Positions 50,533-60,143 of a DNA stretch of 64,000 bases are shown in pieces (position 1 is the first letter of the stretch; each line of letters starts with the position of its first letter). Origin of the DNA: SZUA-36 sp963774415. GTDB taxonomy: Bacteria > Pseudomonadota > Gammaproteobacteria > Xanthomonadales > SZUA-36. Under the pieces are notes generated by a model, which ran no database searches, was not told the origin of the DNA, and worked only from the letters and a program-made list of their open reading frames with translations. Both the position numbers and the translations under genes were made by a program. The stretch is taken from positions 382,181-446,180 of the forward strand of contig CAVZEU010000004.1 of assembly GCA_963774415.1 (NCBI GenBank), written 5' to 3'.

Positions 50533-51843
50533 TCAGTCTTGCGCCGCTTTCTTGGCGACTTTCTTCTTGCTGGTTTTTTTCTTGGTCACTTTCTTCTTGG
50601 CGACTTTCTTGGCGGCCGTTTTCTTCTTCACCGCCGTTTTCCCGGCTTCTGGTTTTGCCTCTGCCTCGGGCTCGGCTTTCTCCGCTTTCGCGGCCTCGGG
50701 CTCGGCCTCCTCCGCTTTCGCGGCCTCGGGCTCGGCTTTCTCCGCTTTCGCAGCCTCGGGCTCGGCTTTCTCCGCTTTCGCAGCCTCGGGCTCGGCTTTC
50801 TCCGCTTTCGCGGCCTCGGGCTCGGCCTTTTCGGTCTTTCCGGCTTCGTCCGCCGCTGGCTCCGGCGCCTTCTTCTCGGGCGCAGCCTCCCGGGCGCCGG
50901 TGTCCGTCTTGTCCTGGGCCTTGTCCCCGGCTGCGGGTGCCGCGGCCGCCGTATCCGGCGCCGCCTCGCCGGTGTCTCCGGCATCCGCTGTTTGCGGTTC
51001 TTCTGCAGCCGCCTTCGGCGCCTTCTTGACCACGACCTTCTTGGCGACCTTTTTCTTCGTGGTTTTCGGCTTCGCGCCCTGGGACGGCTTTTCGCTGCGC
51101 TTCACCGGGTTGCCGTGCTCGTCGAGTTCGATGAACTCGTCGGCCTCTTCGATGTGCGGAACCGAGGCACGGCCTTCCAATACCGCATCGGCGGCCAATT
51201 GCGTGTAGAGGCGGACCGAACGGATCGCGTCGTCATTGCCCGGAATGACGTATTCGATATCCTCCGGGGAACAATTCGTATCGACGACCGCGACCACAGG
51301 TATACCCAGCTTCTGGGCCTCCTTGACGGCGATGTCCTCGTTTTCGACGTCGATGACGAACATCGCGCTGGGCAGGCCTTTCATATCCTTGATGCCGCCG
51401 AGGCTTTTTTCGAGCTTGTCCCGCTCCCGGGTCAATTGCAGGACCTCTTTCTTGACCAGGCGGGCGAAGCTGCCGTCTTCTTCCATTTGCTCCAGTTGCC
51501 GCAGACGCTTGATCGATTGGCGGATGGTACGGAAATTGGTCAGCATGCCACCCAGCCAGCGATGGGAGACATACGGCATGCCACAACGCTGAGCTTCTTC
51601 CTCGATCGCCGTCGAGGCGGCACGCTTGGTGCCGACGAACAGGACCGAGCCTCGCTTGGCGGCGACGCCGCTGATGAAACTCAGCGAGTCCACCAGCATG
51701 GGCAGAGTTTTCTCGAGGTTGATGATGTGTATTTTGCCGCGGGAACCGAAAATGTACGGCGCCATCTTGGGGTTCCAGTAACGGGTCTGGTGACCGAAAT
51801 GCACGCCGGCTTCCAGCATCTGGCGCATGGTGATGTTTGGCAT
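50533..51843 (-). CDS. rpsB: 30S ribosomal protein S2 with a long repetitive C-terminal tail
   Basis: A 436-residue S2. The first ~235 residues are normal S2 (MRQMLEAGVHFGHQTRYWNPKMAPYIFG, ADAVLEGRAS). Typical bacterial S2 stops near 240-265 residues. Here a tail of about 200 residues follows: KKKVAKKVVVKKAPKAAAEE, an acidic low-complexity segment, five to six copies of EKAEPEAAKA, and a final lysine-rich KTAAKKVAKKKVTKKKTSKK block. The frame is intact and the codon style matches the core. The tail may bind rRNA or proteins, or be tolerated disorder. AAGGA precedes the ATG. A promoter is seen at 52076-52104. Confidence 0.96.
   Translation of the reverse strand: MPNITMRQMLEAGVHFGHQTRYWNPKMAPYIFGSRGKIHIINLEKTLPMLVDSLSFISGVAAKRGSVLFVGTKRAASTAIEEEAQRCGMPYVSHRWLGGMLTNFRTIRQSIKRLRQLEQMEEDGSFARLVKKEVLQLTRERDKLEKSLGGIKDMKGLPSAMFVIDVENEDIAVKEAQKLGIPVVAVVDTNCSPEDIEYVIPGNDDAIRSVRLYTQLAADAVLEGRASVPHIEEADEFIELDEHGNPVKRSEKPSQGAKPKTTKKKVAKKVVVKKAPKAAAEEPQTADAGDTGEAAPDTAAAAPAAGDKAQDKTDTGAREAAPEKKAPEPAADEAGKTEKAEPEAAKAEKAEPEAAKAEKAEPEAAKAEKAEPEAAKAEEAEPEAAKAEKAEPEAEAKPEAGKTAVKKKTAAKKVAKKKVTKKKTSKKKVAKKAAQD
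50663..50842 (-). repeat. 30-bp tandem repeat inside the rpsB tail
   Basis: Five near-identical 30-bp units and a diverged sixth, beginning GCCTCGGGCTCGGCTTTCTC on the plus strand, encode EKAEPEAAKA on the minus strand. Units 3 and 4 end in CGCA rather than CGCG; unit 2 has CCTCC in place of TTTCT. Such in-frame repeats expand and contract by slippage. Confidence 0.9.
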
Positions 51844-52251
51844 TGGTGAATTCCTTCACGTAACGGAAACCCGGCATCGCCGGCCATCGGCCTGACGCTG
51901 CTGGTTTCCCGGGTTAATCCTCCACGCACCCTGTCCGGTAACCCTCAACTTGCAGGGCACCCAACCGGACGGTTGCGGCACGTGTGCGTATTTGATGCCT
52001 TGGCCCGGCAGGCCTGCCTGCCCAAACCGGCATCGTTGGGTCCGCGTACAAAAGGTCGTGCGCGGACAGCGCGCCTTTATAACAAAAAAGACGCCCCGCG
52101 GCAATGCCCGCGCCGATTTGCCGTCACCTGGGCGGCGCCGGGCTGAGGCTCGCGCCGGGTTTGTATCGGCCGATCGTAAGCGCTTCGGCCGCCCGCGCGC
52201 GGCAAGGGTTCCATGACAGCGGGCCACGGCCGGTCGTTCGCCGTTCGGGGC
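51844..52251 (-). other. rpsB promoter and long leader
   Basis: About 400 bp without a gene. On the minus strand a promoter at 52104-52076 would begin a leader of roughly 220 bases before the rpsB ATG. The leader contains a GGCAGGCCTGCC palindrome near 52006 and could carry the S2 autoregulatory site known for rpsB-tsf, but I cannot assign it by eye. Confidence 0.5.
52076..52104 (-). promoter_or_regulatory. predicted sigma-70 promoter of rpsB
   Basis: On the minus strand TTGCCG (-35) is followed after exactly 17 bases by TATAAA (-10), then a GC-rich GGCGCGC discriminator. Such a discriminator is typical of stringently controlled ribosomal promoters. Confidence 0.7.
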
Positions 52252-52989
52252 TCATCCGGTCTCGCGTCTGACGGCGTCGAGCCAGTATTTCTGGCTTTTG
52301 CGAAAATGCGCCGGCGCCAGCCTGGCGTCGGTGAGGATGGAGTTCAACTCGGATGTCGCCGCGGCGTCCCTGCCGGCGTTTTTCAGGCACAGCGCCAACC
52401 GGTAACGCGCTTCGACACCGGGGAAATAGCCAGCGACGGAAGAATATTCGCGAATGGCCGCCTCGGTCTGACCCTCCGCTTCCAGCGCCCTGGCGTACAA
52501 CAGGTGGCCTTCCGGGCTATGAAAATCGGGATTGTGTTGTTGCAGTGTTTCGAGCACTTCGACGGCATCGCGCGAGCGGTCCTGCTCGAACAGGATTTGT
52601 GCTTTCAGCAGCAGCAGCGTGGGTTCAGTGCTGAAAAGACCCTTGAGAGCCTGGTCGACAATCTCCTGCGCCTCCTGGTCGCGGCCGGAAGCGTGCAGCG
52701 CTTCGGCGTAGTGGCGGGCGTTGTCGACATTCGGAGACTGTTGCCAGGCGGCCTCGCAGCGGCGCAGTTCTGCGCCCGGATTGAGGCTCCTCTTGACGTT
52801 TCGCAGCGCCCGCTGGCCGCTAATACTGCCGGTGAATTCCGGCAGCAACTCGATGACGACGTAGGCGATGCCGCCGATGAGCGGCATAAACAAAAGCATG
52901 ATGATCCAGTATCGATTGCGGCCGGTTTTGAGTACGTGGACCACCAACGCGATCTGCGCGAGCCATATCAGGACGGAAATTATCGGCAT
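52252..52989 (-). CDS. membrane-anchored TPR protein
   Basis: A 245-residue protein. Two N-terminal hydrophobic segments (VLIWLAQIALVVHVL and YWIIMLLFMPLIGGIAYVVIELLPEF) resemble the phospholipase-D-nuclease N-terminal (PLDc_N) membrane hairpin, and are followed by three to four tetratricopeptide repeats (for example NARHYAEALHASGRDQEAQEIVDQAL and LLYARALEAEGQTEAAIREY). It probably sits in the inner membrane with the TPR domain in the cytoplasm as a scaffold. No enzymatic motif is visible, and the role is unknown. It is upstream of the rpsB promoter region on the same strand, with about 150 bp between. Confidence 0.75.
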   Translation of the reverse strand: MPIISVLIWLAQIALVVHVLKTGRNRYWIIMLLFMPLIGGIAYVVIELLPEFTGSISGQRALRNVKRSLNPGAELRRCEAAWQQSPNVDNARHYAEALHASGRDQEAQEIVDQALKGLFSTEPTLLLLKAQILFEQDRSRDAVEVLETLQQHNPDFHSPEGHLLYARALEAEGQTEAAIREYSSVAGYFPGVEARYRLALCLKNAGRDAAATSELNSILTDARLAPAHFRKSQKYWLDAVRRETG

Positions 52990-53050
52990 CGATCAGCGAC
53001 CCCATGAAAAATCTTAAAAAAGTCCGGTAATTTTATGTATTGTAGAGGAA

Positions 53051-53078
53051 TTGTATATTTCATGCGTTCTGGTATATT
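53051..53078 (+). promoter_or_regulatory. predicted promoter for the beta-propeller-like gene
   Basis: TTGTAT and TATATT are separated by 16 bases in an AT-rich stretch. It would give a leader of about 270 bases before the GTG at 53359. A 31-codon frame (start 53062) lies within that leader, but its coding status is doubtful. Confidence 0.55.
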
Positions 53079-53358
53079 GAGCCGCCGTCAGCATCGAGTT
53101 CTGGTAGTTTTGACAGCAGACCTGGCCTTGGTTCAGGTTTATATTACCGCTGGATAGGAAGAACAAGAGGATTTGCAGGACGCAGATTCGGAAACCGCGA
53201 CAGCGGACCCGCAACCAGCATATTCGTGTCCCGCAATTGACTGCAAGACCTGCGCCAACCAGCGCGGGTCGTCATGACCGCCGACCCGGAGCGGGAAGCC
53301 GGGACGAGCGCAAACAGCCGGGACCGCGAGCCGGGCCGTTGGCAACAAGGAGGTTTCA

Positions 53359-54480
53359 GTGCCAGGTGCCGATTGGACAACTCCGTCGCAGCCACCGCCG
53401 AGGTGCAAGGCAACGATACCGGCGCTTGCGGGCCTTTTCTCCGTTGTTTTGAGTGGCGCGGTTCTGGCCTCGTCATTTGGAATGGTCACGGACAATGCGT
53501 CGGACGAACTGCGTTTGTTCGACATCGCCACGGGCGACGTGGTCGCAAACCTCCGTGGCGCCGACAGCCGCATGACGGGCGATTGCGCCCTCAGCGAAGA
53601 CGAATCCACCGGCTTTTCGAGCCAGGCGAACCAGAAGATCGCGGTTTATCATTTGTCACGGCTTGCCGGCGGCGCCGGCGGTGAGGATATCGGTGTTTCC
53701 AGCATCGACATCAGCAATGCGGGTCTGGATATGACCCTCAGCCCCGATGGCAGCCTGCTGGTCAGCGCCGGTGCCGGCAATACCAACGAACCGCTTTCGA
53801 TCATCGACACGCGCGCCGGCAGGGAAATTGCGACAGCGGAGCCTTTCCTCGATCACACCTCGGTGGAGTTCTGCGACGACGGCACCCTGCTGCTGACGAC
53901 GACGTTTGGCACGACCTTCGCGATGCCGCACGATAATGCCCTGTATGACGCGCGAATCGGTCCCGGCGGCGATTTCACGCTGGGCGGTCACCGCCTCAGC
54001 AGCGGCGCGCAGCCCAACAATGCCAGTTGTGCGCCCGGTTCGGCAGCCGGCGTGCTGCTCGACCGCAACGGCGGACTGACATCCTTTACACTCCCGGGCC
54101 TGCACCAGGCCGGGCAGGTCAAGCTCAGGGGCGCCGGCGGTGTTGCGGCGGTGTTCAGCAAGGGCGGCGACCGCCTGTACGTGCGCACCACGGAAACCGT
54201 CGAAGCGTTCGATTTCAACCCGCTGGTTGGCAGTTTCCGGGCCGACTGGGTGCGCAAGGCCCCGTATTCGTCGGAATACTTCGGCATCGAGCAAATTGCG
54301 ATTGAACCGGACAGCGGCAGGCTGTACGTGGACGGCGGCCAAAACCTGTTGGTCCTGGACACGCGCAGCGGTAAATCCATCGGTTCAGTGAGCGCCGGCG
54401 ACAGCACCGGCATCTGCTTTGCCCATCGCCAGCATGCCCGCCCGGGTGAAATCGCCCTTAATACGATTCCGGCACAATAG
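53359..54480 (+). CDS. exported beta-propeller-like protein
   Basis: A 373-residue protein. A signal peptide (IPALAGLFSVVLSGAVLAS) precedes a repeat-rich mature part whose blade-like motifs recur: ELRLFDIATGDVVANL, PLSIIDTRAGREIATAE, GLDMTLSPDGSLLVSAG and NLLVLDTRSGKSIGSV. That pattern fits a YVTN/WD40-like seven-bladed propeller. It is likely periplasmic or secreted; the ligand is unknown. The GTG start is well supported by AAGGAGGT six bases upstream. It stands alone, with its own promoter. Confidence 0.78.
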   Translation: MPGADWTTPSQPPPRCKATIPALAGLFSVVLSGAVLASSFGMVTDNASDELRLFDIATGDVVANLRGADSRMTGDCALSEDESTGFSSQANQKIAVYHLSRLAGGAGGEDIGVSSIDISNAGLDMTLSPDGSLLVSAGAGNTNEPLSIIDTRAGREIATAEPFLDHTSVEFCDDGTLLLTTTFGTTFAMPHDNALYDARIGPGGDFTLGGHRLSSGAQPNNASCAPGSAAGVLLDRNGGLTSFTLPGLHQAGQVKLRGAGGVAAVFSKGGDRLYVRTTETVEAFDFNPLVGSFRADWVRKAPYSSEYFGIEQIAIEPDSGRLYVDGGQNLLVLDTRSGKSIGSVSAGDSTGICFAHRQHARPGEIALNTIPAQ

Positions 54481-54755
54481 GCCCATCTCGCCGCTTGTCA
54501 GGTGCTTTCGGCGTCTTCCAGCGGGAATGGGTGAGCAAAGGCCCCTGCGTCACTGGCGGCAGGGCCGGCAGAGGCCTGCAGCCGGGACACGCTAACCCTA
54601 TAGGGCCGCCCGCATGCTTGGGCATGGGTCTGCAAAATCAACCAAAGCAAACCTATTCAAGGCTTACGTCCGCGGGCTGCCGGTCTGCAGGGACGAACAA
54701 CCGCGGAGGCCCATCAATGTGTGCGACGCGGATGGCGCCGCTGCGCCGTGCAGGG
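54481..54755. other. convergent intergenic region, no gene seen
   Basis: About 275 bp between the converging propeller-like gene and ispB. No intrinsic terminator with a T-tract, RNA gene or repeat is evident. Confidence 0.4.
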
Positions 54756-55763
54756 TTAACGATCGCGGTTGACGCTGTAGCCGGCCAAGCTCTCGAGCGC
54801 GGTGCGCCACGGTGACGAGGGCAGTTTCTCCAGTGCGCGGAGCGCTTCTTCGGCCCGGGCGTCGGCACAGGCCATCGCCGCGGCCAGCGAGTCGGTTTTA
54901 TCGATGATCGCCAGCACCGGCGTCAGGTCGTCCAGACCGCCGTTGCGAATGGCGCTGTCCAGCAATTCACGCTCCGCCGCGGTGCACTTCTCGCGCGCCA
55001 GGATCAGCGGCAGCGTGGGTTTGCCTTCCGCCAGGTCGTCACCTGCGTTTTTCCCCATCGTGCCGGCGTCGCCGGTGTAATCGAGTACGTCGTCGGCAAT
55101 CTGGAAGGCGCTTCCCAGGCGGTTGCCGTAAAACGCCATCGCCTCCTCGGTCGGGCGGGGCTGATCGCTGATGATGGCCGCCAGCCTGCAGGCGGCTTCG
55201 AACAACTTGGCGGTTTTGTTCTCGATGACCGTCAGGTAGCGTTGCTGGTCCACTTCGGGGTCACCCATGTTCAGCAACTGTTGCACCTCGCCCTCGGCAA
55301 TGGTGTTGGTGGTGTCGGCCAGGACCTGCATCACGCGCATCGAGTCGATCCCGACCATCATCTGGAAACTGCGCGAATAGAGGAAATCCCCGACCAGGAC
55401 GCTGGCGGCGTTGCCCCAGACCGCATGGGCGCTCCGCTGACCGCGCCGCAGGTCGGATTCGTCGACCACGTCATCGTGCAGCAGCGTGGCCGTATGGATG
55501 AACTCGATGATGGCCGCCAGCGGTATGTGTTCATCGCCCTGGTAGCCACAGGCACGAGCGCACAGCGTCAGCAACATCGGGCGCAATCGTTTTCCGCCGC
55601 TGGAAACAATATAATTGGCGATCTGGTTAATCAGAACGACGTCTGAGCGCAAGCTCTTCTGAATACAGGCATCGACCCGCGCCATGTCCGGGGCGCTCAG
55701 GGATGTGACCTGTTCGAGGGGCGATTGCTGGTCGGCAGCGGCTGACTTGGAACTAACGCTCAT
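54756..55763 (-). CDS. ispB: octaprenyl/polyprenyl diphosphate synthase
   Basis: A 335-residue trans-prenyltransferase that makes the ubiquinone side chain. The first aspartate-rich motif is LLHDDVVDESDLRRGQRSAH, and the second is FQIADDVLDYTGD; GGKRLRPMLLTLCARA and NKTAKLFEAACRL are also conserved. The chain length is not readable, but the IspB group is the nearest match. It is divergent from the MFS gene. Confidence 0.93.
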   Translation of the reverse strand: MSVSSKSAAADQQSPLEQVTSLSAPDMARVDACIQKSLRSDVVLINQIANYIVSSGGKRLRPMLLTLCARACGYQGDEHIPLAAIIEFIHTATLLHDDVVDESDLRRGQRSAHAVWGNAASVLVGDFLYSRSFQMMVGIDSMRVMQVLADTTNTIAEGEVQQLLNMGDPEVDQQRYLTVIENKTAKLFEAACRLAAIISDQPRPTEEAMAFYGNRLGSAFQIADDVLDYTGDAGTMGKNAGDDLAEGKPTLPLILAREKCTAAERELLDSAIRNGGLDDLTPVLAIIDKTDSLAAAMACADARAEEALRALEKLPSSPWRTALESLAGYSVNRDR

Positions 55764-55865
55764 AAGATTGCTCTGACGTTTTGGCGATTATAAATGATTG
55801 TGTTGCGTGCTGGCATCTTATACTGTGCTGCCGGCCCCGACACTCCGAAGAAAAGGATTTGTCTC

Positions 55866-57032
55866 TTGTTTGGTCAATTGAATAAGCGTGAATTGCGCAC
55901 GGGCGTCACGCTCGCGTCTGTCATTTCATTCCGCATGCTGGGTTTGTTCATGATTCTGCCGGTATTCATGCTGCTGGCGGCGGACATACCCGGCTACACC
56001 CACGCACGGGCGGGTATTGCCATCGGTATATACGGTCTGACCCAGGCCGTGCTGCAGCAACCCTTCGGCAAGTTATCCGACCGCTTCGGCCGGCGCCCCG
56101 TCATGTTCATTGGCCTGGCATTGTTCGCCGCTGGCGGCGCCGTGGCCGCCTTGGCGAACTCGATGACCTATTTGATCGTCGGCAGGGCGCTGCAGGGCTG
56201 CGGCGCCATTGCCGGCGCGGCACTCGCCTTTGCGGCGGACCATACGCGCTCCAACAACCGCAGCGTGGTCATGGCCATCATCGGTATGGCGATCGGTACT
56301 TCCTTTCTTTTGTCCATGATCATTTCCGTGCCCCTGGCCACGTTGCTGGGCTTGAAAGGGCTGTTCTGGTTGACGGCGATATTCGGTGTGGCGGGTATGG
56401 CGCTGGTGGTCACGCTGCCGTCCCAGCGCCCGGAACACGGCGATGTCCTACAGGACGAGGGGCAACCCGGCAGTGTCATGCCGTACGCGTTGTCAGTATT
56501 CTTGTTGCACGCGTCCATGACCTTGCTGTTCGTGGTGTTGCCGGGAATGCTGGTCAAGCAGTTTGATTTTGCGTTGGAGCATCACTGGCGCATTTACGTG
56601 CCGTCGATGGTGGGTTCGGCGTTGCTGGTTTTTCCGCTGCTGAGGCACCTGTCGGTGCAGCAAAAAGAGCGGGGCGCGGTGCCGCTGGCCTTCCTGGTGC
56701 TGGGGCTGTCACTCGGCCTGATGTCCATCAGCGGGTCGGTGATGACGATTGTTTTCGTGGCGCTGGCTTTCTTCCTGGCGTTCAGCCTGCTGGAGGCGAC
56801 CATGCCGTCGCTGGTGAGCCGGCTCGCGGGAACGGCTGACCGGGGGCACAAGATGGGGCTCTATACGAGCTTCCAGTTCCTCGGTGCGTTTGCCGGCGGC
56901 GCCCTGGGAGGCTGGCTGTTGGGCCACAGCGGGCCCGTCGTGACATTGAGTGCCGCCGGGCTGGTTTGCGCGGCCTGGGCCGTGCTGTTGAAACTGACGC
57001 TGAGACCGGCTGACAGCGACAAGCCCGGGTAA
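55866..57032 (+). CDS. MFS transporter (drug/sugar efflux type)
   Basis: About 388 residues with 12 membrane helices. The first helix SVISFRMLGLFMILPVFMLLA and the loop 2-3 motif FGKLSDRFGRRPVMFIGL identify the major facilitator superfamily, in the 12-helix efflux group near YajR but without its C-terminal domain. TTG 55866 with AAGGA upstream is a good start, giving LFGQLNKRELRTGVTLASV; a longer frame to 55794 is possible. The substrate is unknown. It precedes ssb by 70 bp on the same strand. Confidence 0.88.
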   Translation: MFGQLNKRELRTGVTLASVISFRMLGLFMILPVFMLLAADIPGYTHARAGIAIGIYGLTQAVLQQPFGKLSDRFGRRPVMFIGLALFAAGGAVAALANSMTYLIVGRALQGCGAIAGAALAFAADHTRSNNRSVVMAIIGMAIGTSFLLSMIISVPLATLLGLKGLFWLTAIFGVAGMALVVTLPSQRPEHGDVLQDEGQPGSVMPYALSVFLLHASMTLLFVVLPGMLVKQFDFALEHHWRIYVPSMVGSALLVFPLLRHLSVQQKERGAVPLAFLVLGLSLGLMSISGSVMTIVFVALAFFLAFSLLEATMPSLVSRLAGTADRGHKMGLYTSFQFLGAFAGGALGGWLLGHSGPVVTLSAAGLVCAAWAVLLKLTLRPADSDKPG

Positions 57033-57102
57033 AGGTGTGTGCTAAACTTGAGTGTCTGAATTTGAAAAGGCGAAGTCTGGCTTCGCGTTGTGGGAGAGGT
57101 AG

Positions 57103-57558
57103 ATGGCAAGAGGTGTAAACAAGGTAATTTTGGTGGGGAACCTGGGCCGGGACCCGGAAGTAAAATACTCCGCCAGCGGTGCGGCGATCGCCAATGTAAC
57201 CGTGGCAACCAGCGAAAGCTGGAATGACAAGCAAACGGGCGAGAAGCAGGAAAGGACCGAGTGGCACCGGGTGGTGTTTTTCAGGCGTTTGGCCGAAATA
57301 GTCGGGGAGTACCTGCACAAGGGTTCCCAGGTCTACATCGAGGGCAAGCTGCAAACGCGCAAATGGCAGGACCAGAACGGCCAGGACCGTTACACCACGG
57401 AAATCGTGGCCAGCGACATGCAAATGCTTGGAAGCCGCGGAGATGCAGCCGACTACCCGCAACAAAATACCGGCTTCCGCAAAAACCAGTCCGGCAAGCA
57501 GCCGGCGGATCAGACGCAATCAGACGACAGCTTTGCGGACGACGACATCCCGTTCTGA
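57103..57558 (+). CDS. ssb: single-stranded DNA-binding protein
   Basis: A 151-residue OB-fold protein beginning ARGVNKVILVGNLGRDPEVKY, with WHRVVFFRRLAEIVGEYLHKGSQVYIEGKL and a disordered tail ending DDDIPF, the tip that recruits partner proteins. It coats single-stranded DNA in replication and repair. GAGAGG precedes the ATG. The neighbouring MFS gene upstream is a common arrangement in Gammaproteobacteria (uvrA often lies nearby, though not here). Confidence 0.97.
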   Translation: MARGVNKVILVGNLGRDPEVKYSASGAAIANVTVATSESWNDKQTGEKQERTEWHRVVFFRRLAEIVGEYLHKGSQVYIEGKLQTRKWQDQNGQDRYTTEIVASDMQMLGSRGDAADYPQQNTGFRKNQSGKQPADQTQSDDSFADDDIPF

Positions 57559-57666
57559 CGGGCTGGCGCCACCCAGGTATCACGCGCGGGCGTATTCCGA
57601 CTGCGCGCACCTGTCGGACAGAATTGTAAGCAATCCGGTTTAAAGTTGGCGGACGGACTTCATCTC

Positions 57667-58557
<891 letters not shown>

Positions 58558-58636
58558 GAGCACAAGCGCCCTGGCCGTCACATGGGATTCGCGGAGCCCC
58601 GCGTTTGGCTACTTTGCGCCTTGCCGGGAGCGTCAC

Positions 58637-59200
58637 ATGACGCGCGCCAGGACACTGGAAACAGGTTTGGACGGCGCCGTCATCGTAGAACCCGTGGTCC
58701 ACGGCGATGACAGGGGCTTTTTCCAGGAACTCTGGAAAGCCAGCGGCTACGAGTTCGCCGGGTTGCCGGCGATGTTCCGCCAGGTCAACATTTCGCGGTC
58801 CTCGCGGGGGGTGTTGCGGGGTTTGCACTACCAGTTCCGGCAAGCCCAGGGAAAACTGGTTTGTGTGCTCGAGGGCGCTGTGTATGACGTTGCCGTGGAC
58901 ATCCGGCCGGGCTCGGCCGGCTTTGGTCAGTGGGCCGGCGTCGAGCTGAGCGCGCAAAACCACCGCCAGTTCTACGTTCCGCCGGGGTTTGCGCACGGCT
59001 TCCTGGTCCTCAGCGACAGCGCGCTGTTACATTACCAGTGCACCACCGAGTACGCTCCGGAGTACGACGCGGCCATCGCCTGGGACGACCCCGATATTGC
59101 CGTGCAATGGCCGCAGGCACCTGGCGTTGTATCGGCCAAGGACAGCGCAGCTCCGCGGTTGCGGGAGGTCCCGCCCGCCCGCCTGCCGGCCGCGGAATGA
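58637..59200 (+). CDS. rfbC: dTDP-4-dehydrorhamnose 3,5-epimerase
   Basis: A 187-residue cupin-fold epimerase. The catalytic His is in SRGVLRGLHYQ, and VYDVAVDIRPGSAGFGQW plus FYVPPGFAHGFLVLSDSALLHY are conserved. It inverts C3 and C5 of dTDP-4-keto-6-deoxyglucose on the way to dTDP-L-rhamnose. GGAGC stands before the ATG, 79 bp after rfbA; its stop overlaps the rfbD start (ATGA). Confidence 0.96.
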   Translation: MTRARTLETGLDGAVIVEPVVHGDDRGFFQELWKASGYEFAGLPAMFRQVNISRSSRGVLRGLHYQFRQAQGKLVCVLEGAVYDVAVDIRPGSAGFGQWAGVELSAQNHRQFYVPPGFAHGFLVLSDSALLHYQCTTEYAPEYDAAIAWDDPDIAVQWPQAPGVVSAKDSAAPRLREVPPARLPAAE

Positions 59201-60120
59201 ACATCCTGCTCACCGGTGCCGCCGGTCAACTCGGCAGTGAATTGCTGCCGCTGTTGTCCAGGCGCGGGCGCGTCGTCGCCACTGACCGCAGCACGCCGCC
59301 AGGTGCAAGTGACCCCTGGCTGGAACAGGACATCGTTGAGCCGGGCGTACTCGAAGCCATGCTGAATCGTTTGCGGCCGGACCTGATCGTCAACACGGCG
59401 GCCTACACCGCGGTTGACCAGGCCGAGAGTGATCCGGCGACCGCCTTCGAGGTCAACGCCACGCTGCCAGGCCGCCTGGCCCGGTGGGCCAGGCGCAACG
59501 ATGCGCGCGTGCTGCATTACTCGACCGACTACGTGTTTGACGGCACGGCCCAAAAGCCTTACCGCGAAACCGATCCGGTCGCGCCGCAGAATGTTTACGG
59601 CGAAAGCAAGTTGGCGGGCGAGACGGCCCTCGCGTCCGCCGGCTGCGGGCACATCATATTGCGGACCTCGTGGGTGTATTCGTCGCACGGGAAGAACTTC
59701 GTACTGAGCATGCTGGAGTTGGCGAGGCGGGGCATTGAACTCAACATCGTCGACGACCAGCAGGGCTGTCCGACCTGGGCGGGCAATCTTGCCGCCGTCA
59801 GTGAGAAAGTCATCGGGGCGTGGTGTAAACCCGGTTCGGCGGTCCGCGACGGTTTATATCATTATTGTGATGACGAGGCCCTGAGTTGGTATGATTTTGC
59901 CCGTGCCATATTTTCTTTGGCCGAGGCCGAGGGTCTGCTGGAGGCAACCCCGCCAATGACACCGGTACCCAGCGCCGGTTTTCAGCAGGCCGCGGTGCGG
60001 CCGAAGTTTTCGGTGCTGGATACGCAAAAAATCGAGGCGGCATTCAGGCTCAAGCCGAAGTCGTTTCGACAGGCGCTGCAACAGGTCATTACCGAAATAG
60101 CGAACAGCGGGAAGCCATAG
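59197..60120 (+). CDS. rfbD: dTDP-4-dehydrorhamnose reductase
   Basis: A 307-residue short-chain reductase that completes dTDP-L-rhamnose with NAD(P)H. Seen are ILLTGAAGQLGSELL, the substrate segment NTAAYTAVDQAESDP, HYSTDYVFDG and the catalytic YGESK (Tyr/Lys). The start overlaps rfbC by four bases. A longer frame beginning at 58930 lies inside rfbC and is not used. Confidence 0.96.
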   Translation: MNILLTGAAGQLGSELLPLLSRRGRVVATDRSTPPGASDPWLEQDIVEPGVLEAMLNRLRPDLIVNTAAYTAVDQAESDPATAFEVNATLPGRLARWARRNDARVLHYSTDYVFDGTAQKPYRETDPVAPQNVYGESKLAGETALASAGCGHIILRTSWVYSSHGKNFVLSMLELARRGIELNIVDDQQGCPTWAGNLAAVSEKVIGAWCKPGSAVRDGLYHYCDDEALSWYDFARAIFSLAEAEGLLEATPPMTPVPSAGFQQAAVRPKFSVLDTQKIEAAFRLKPKSFRQALQQVITEIANSGKP

Positions 60121-60143
60121 GATTTGTCAGTCAAAGAGCCGGC

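Noticed and set aside
50663..50842. 30-bp direct repeats resembling a CRISPR array
   Set aside because: The units are contiguous without spacers and are in frame within rpsB, encoding a 10-residue repeat.
49594..51849. 751-codon frame antisense to tsf and rpsB
   Set aside because: It is the complement of two clearly conserved genes; its repetitive LRFRGLGLGF pattern only mirrors the S2 tail repeat.
53062..53157. 31-codon frame in the leader of the beta-propeller-like gene
   Set aside because: Weak ribosome spacing, overlap with the predicted promoter -10 and no recognisable sequence.
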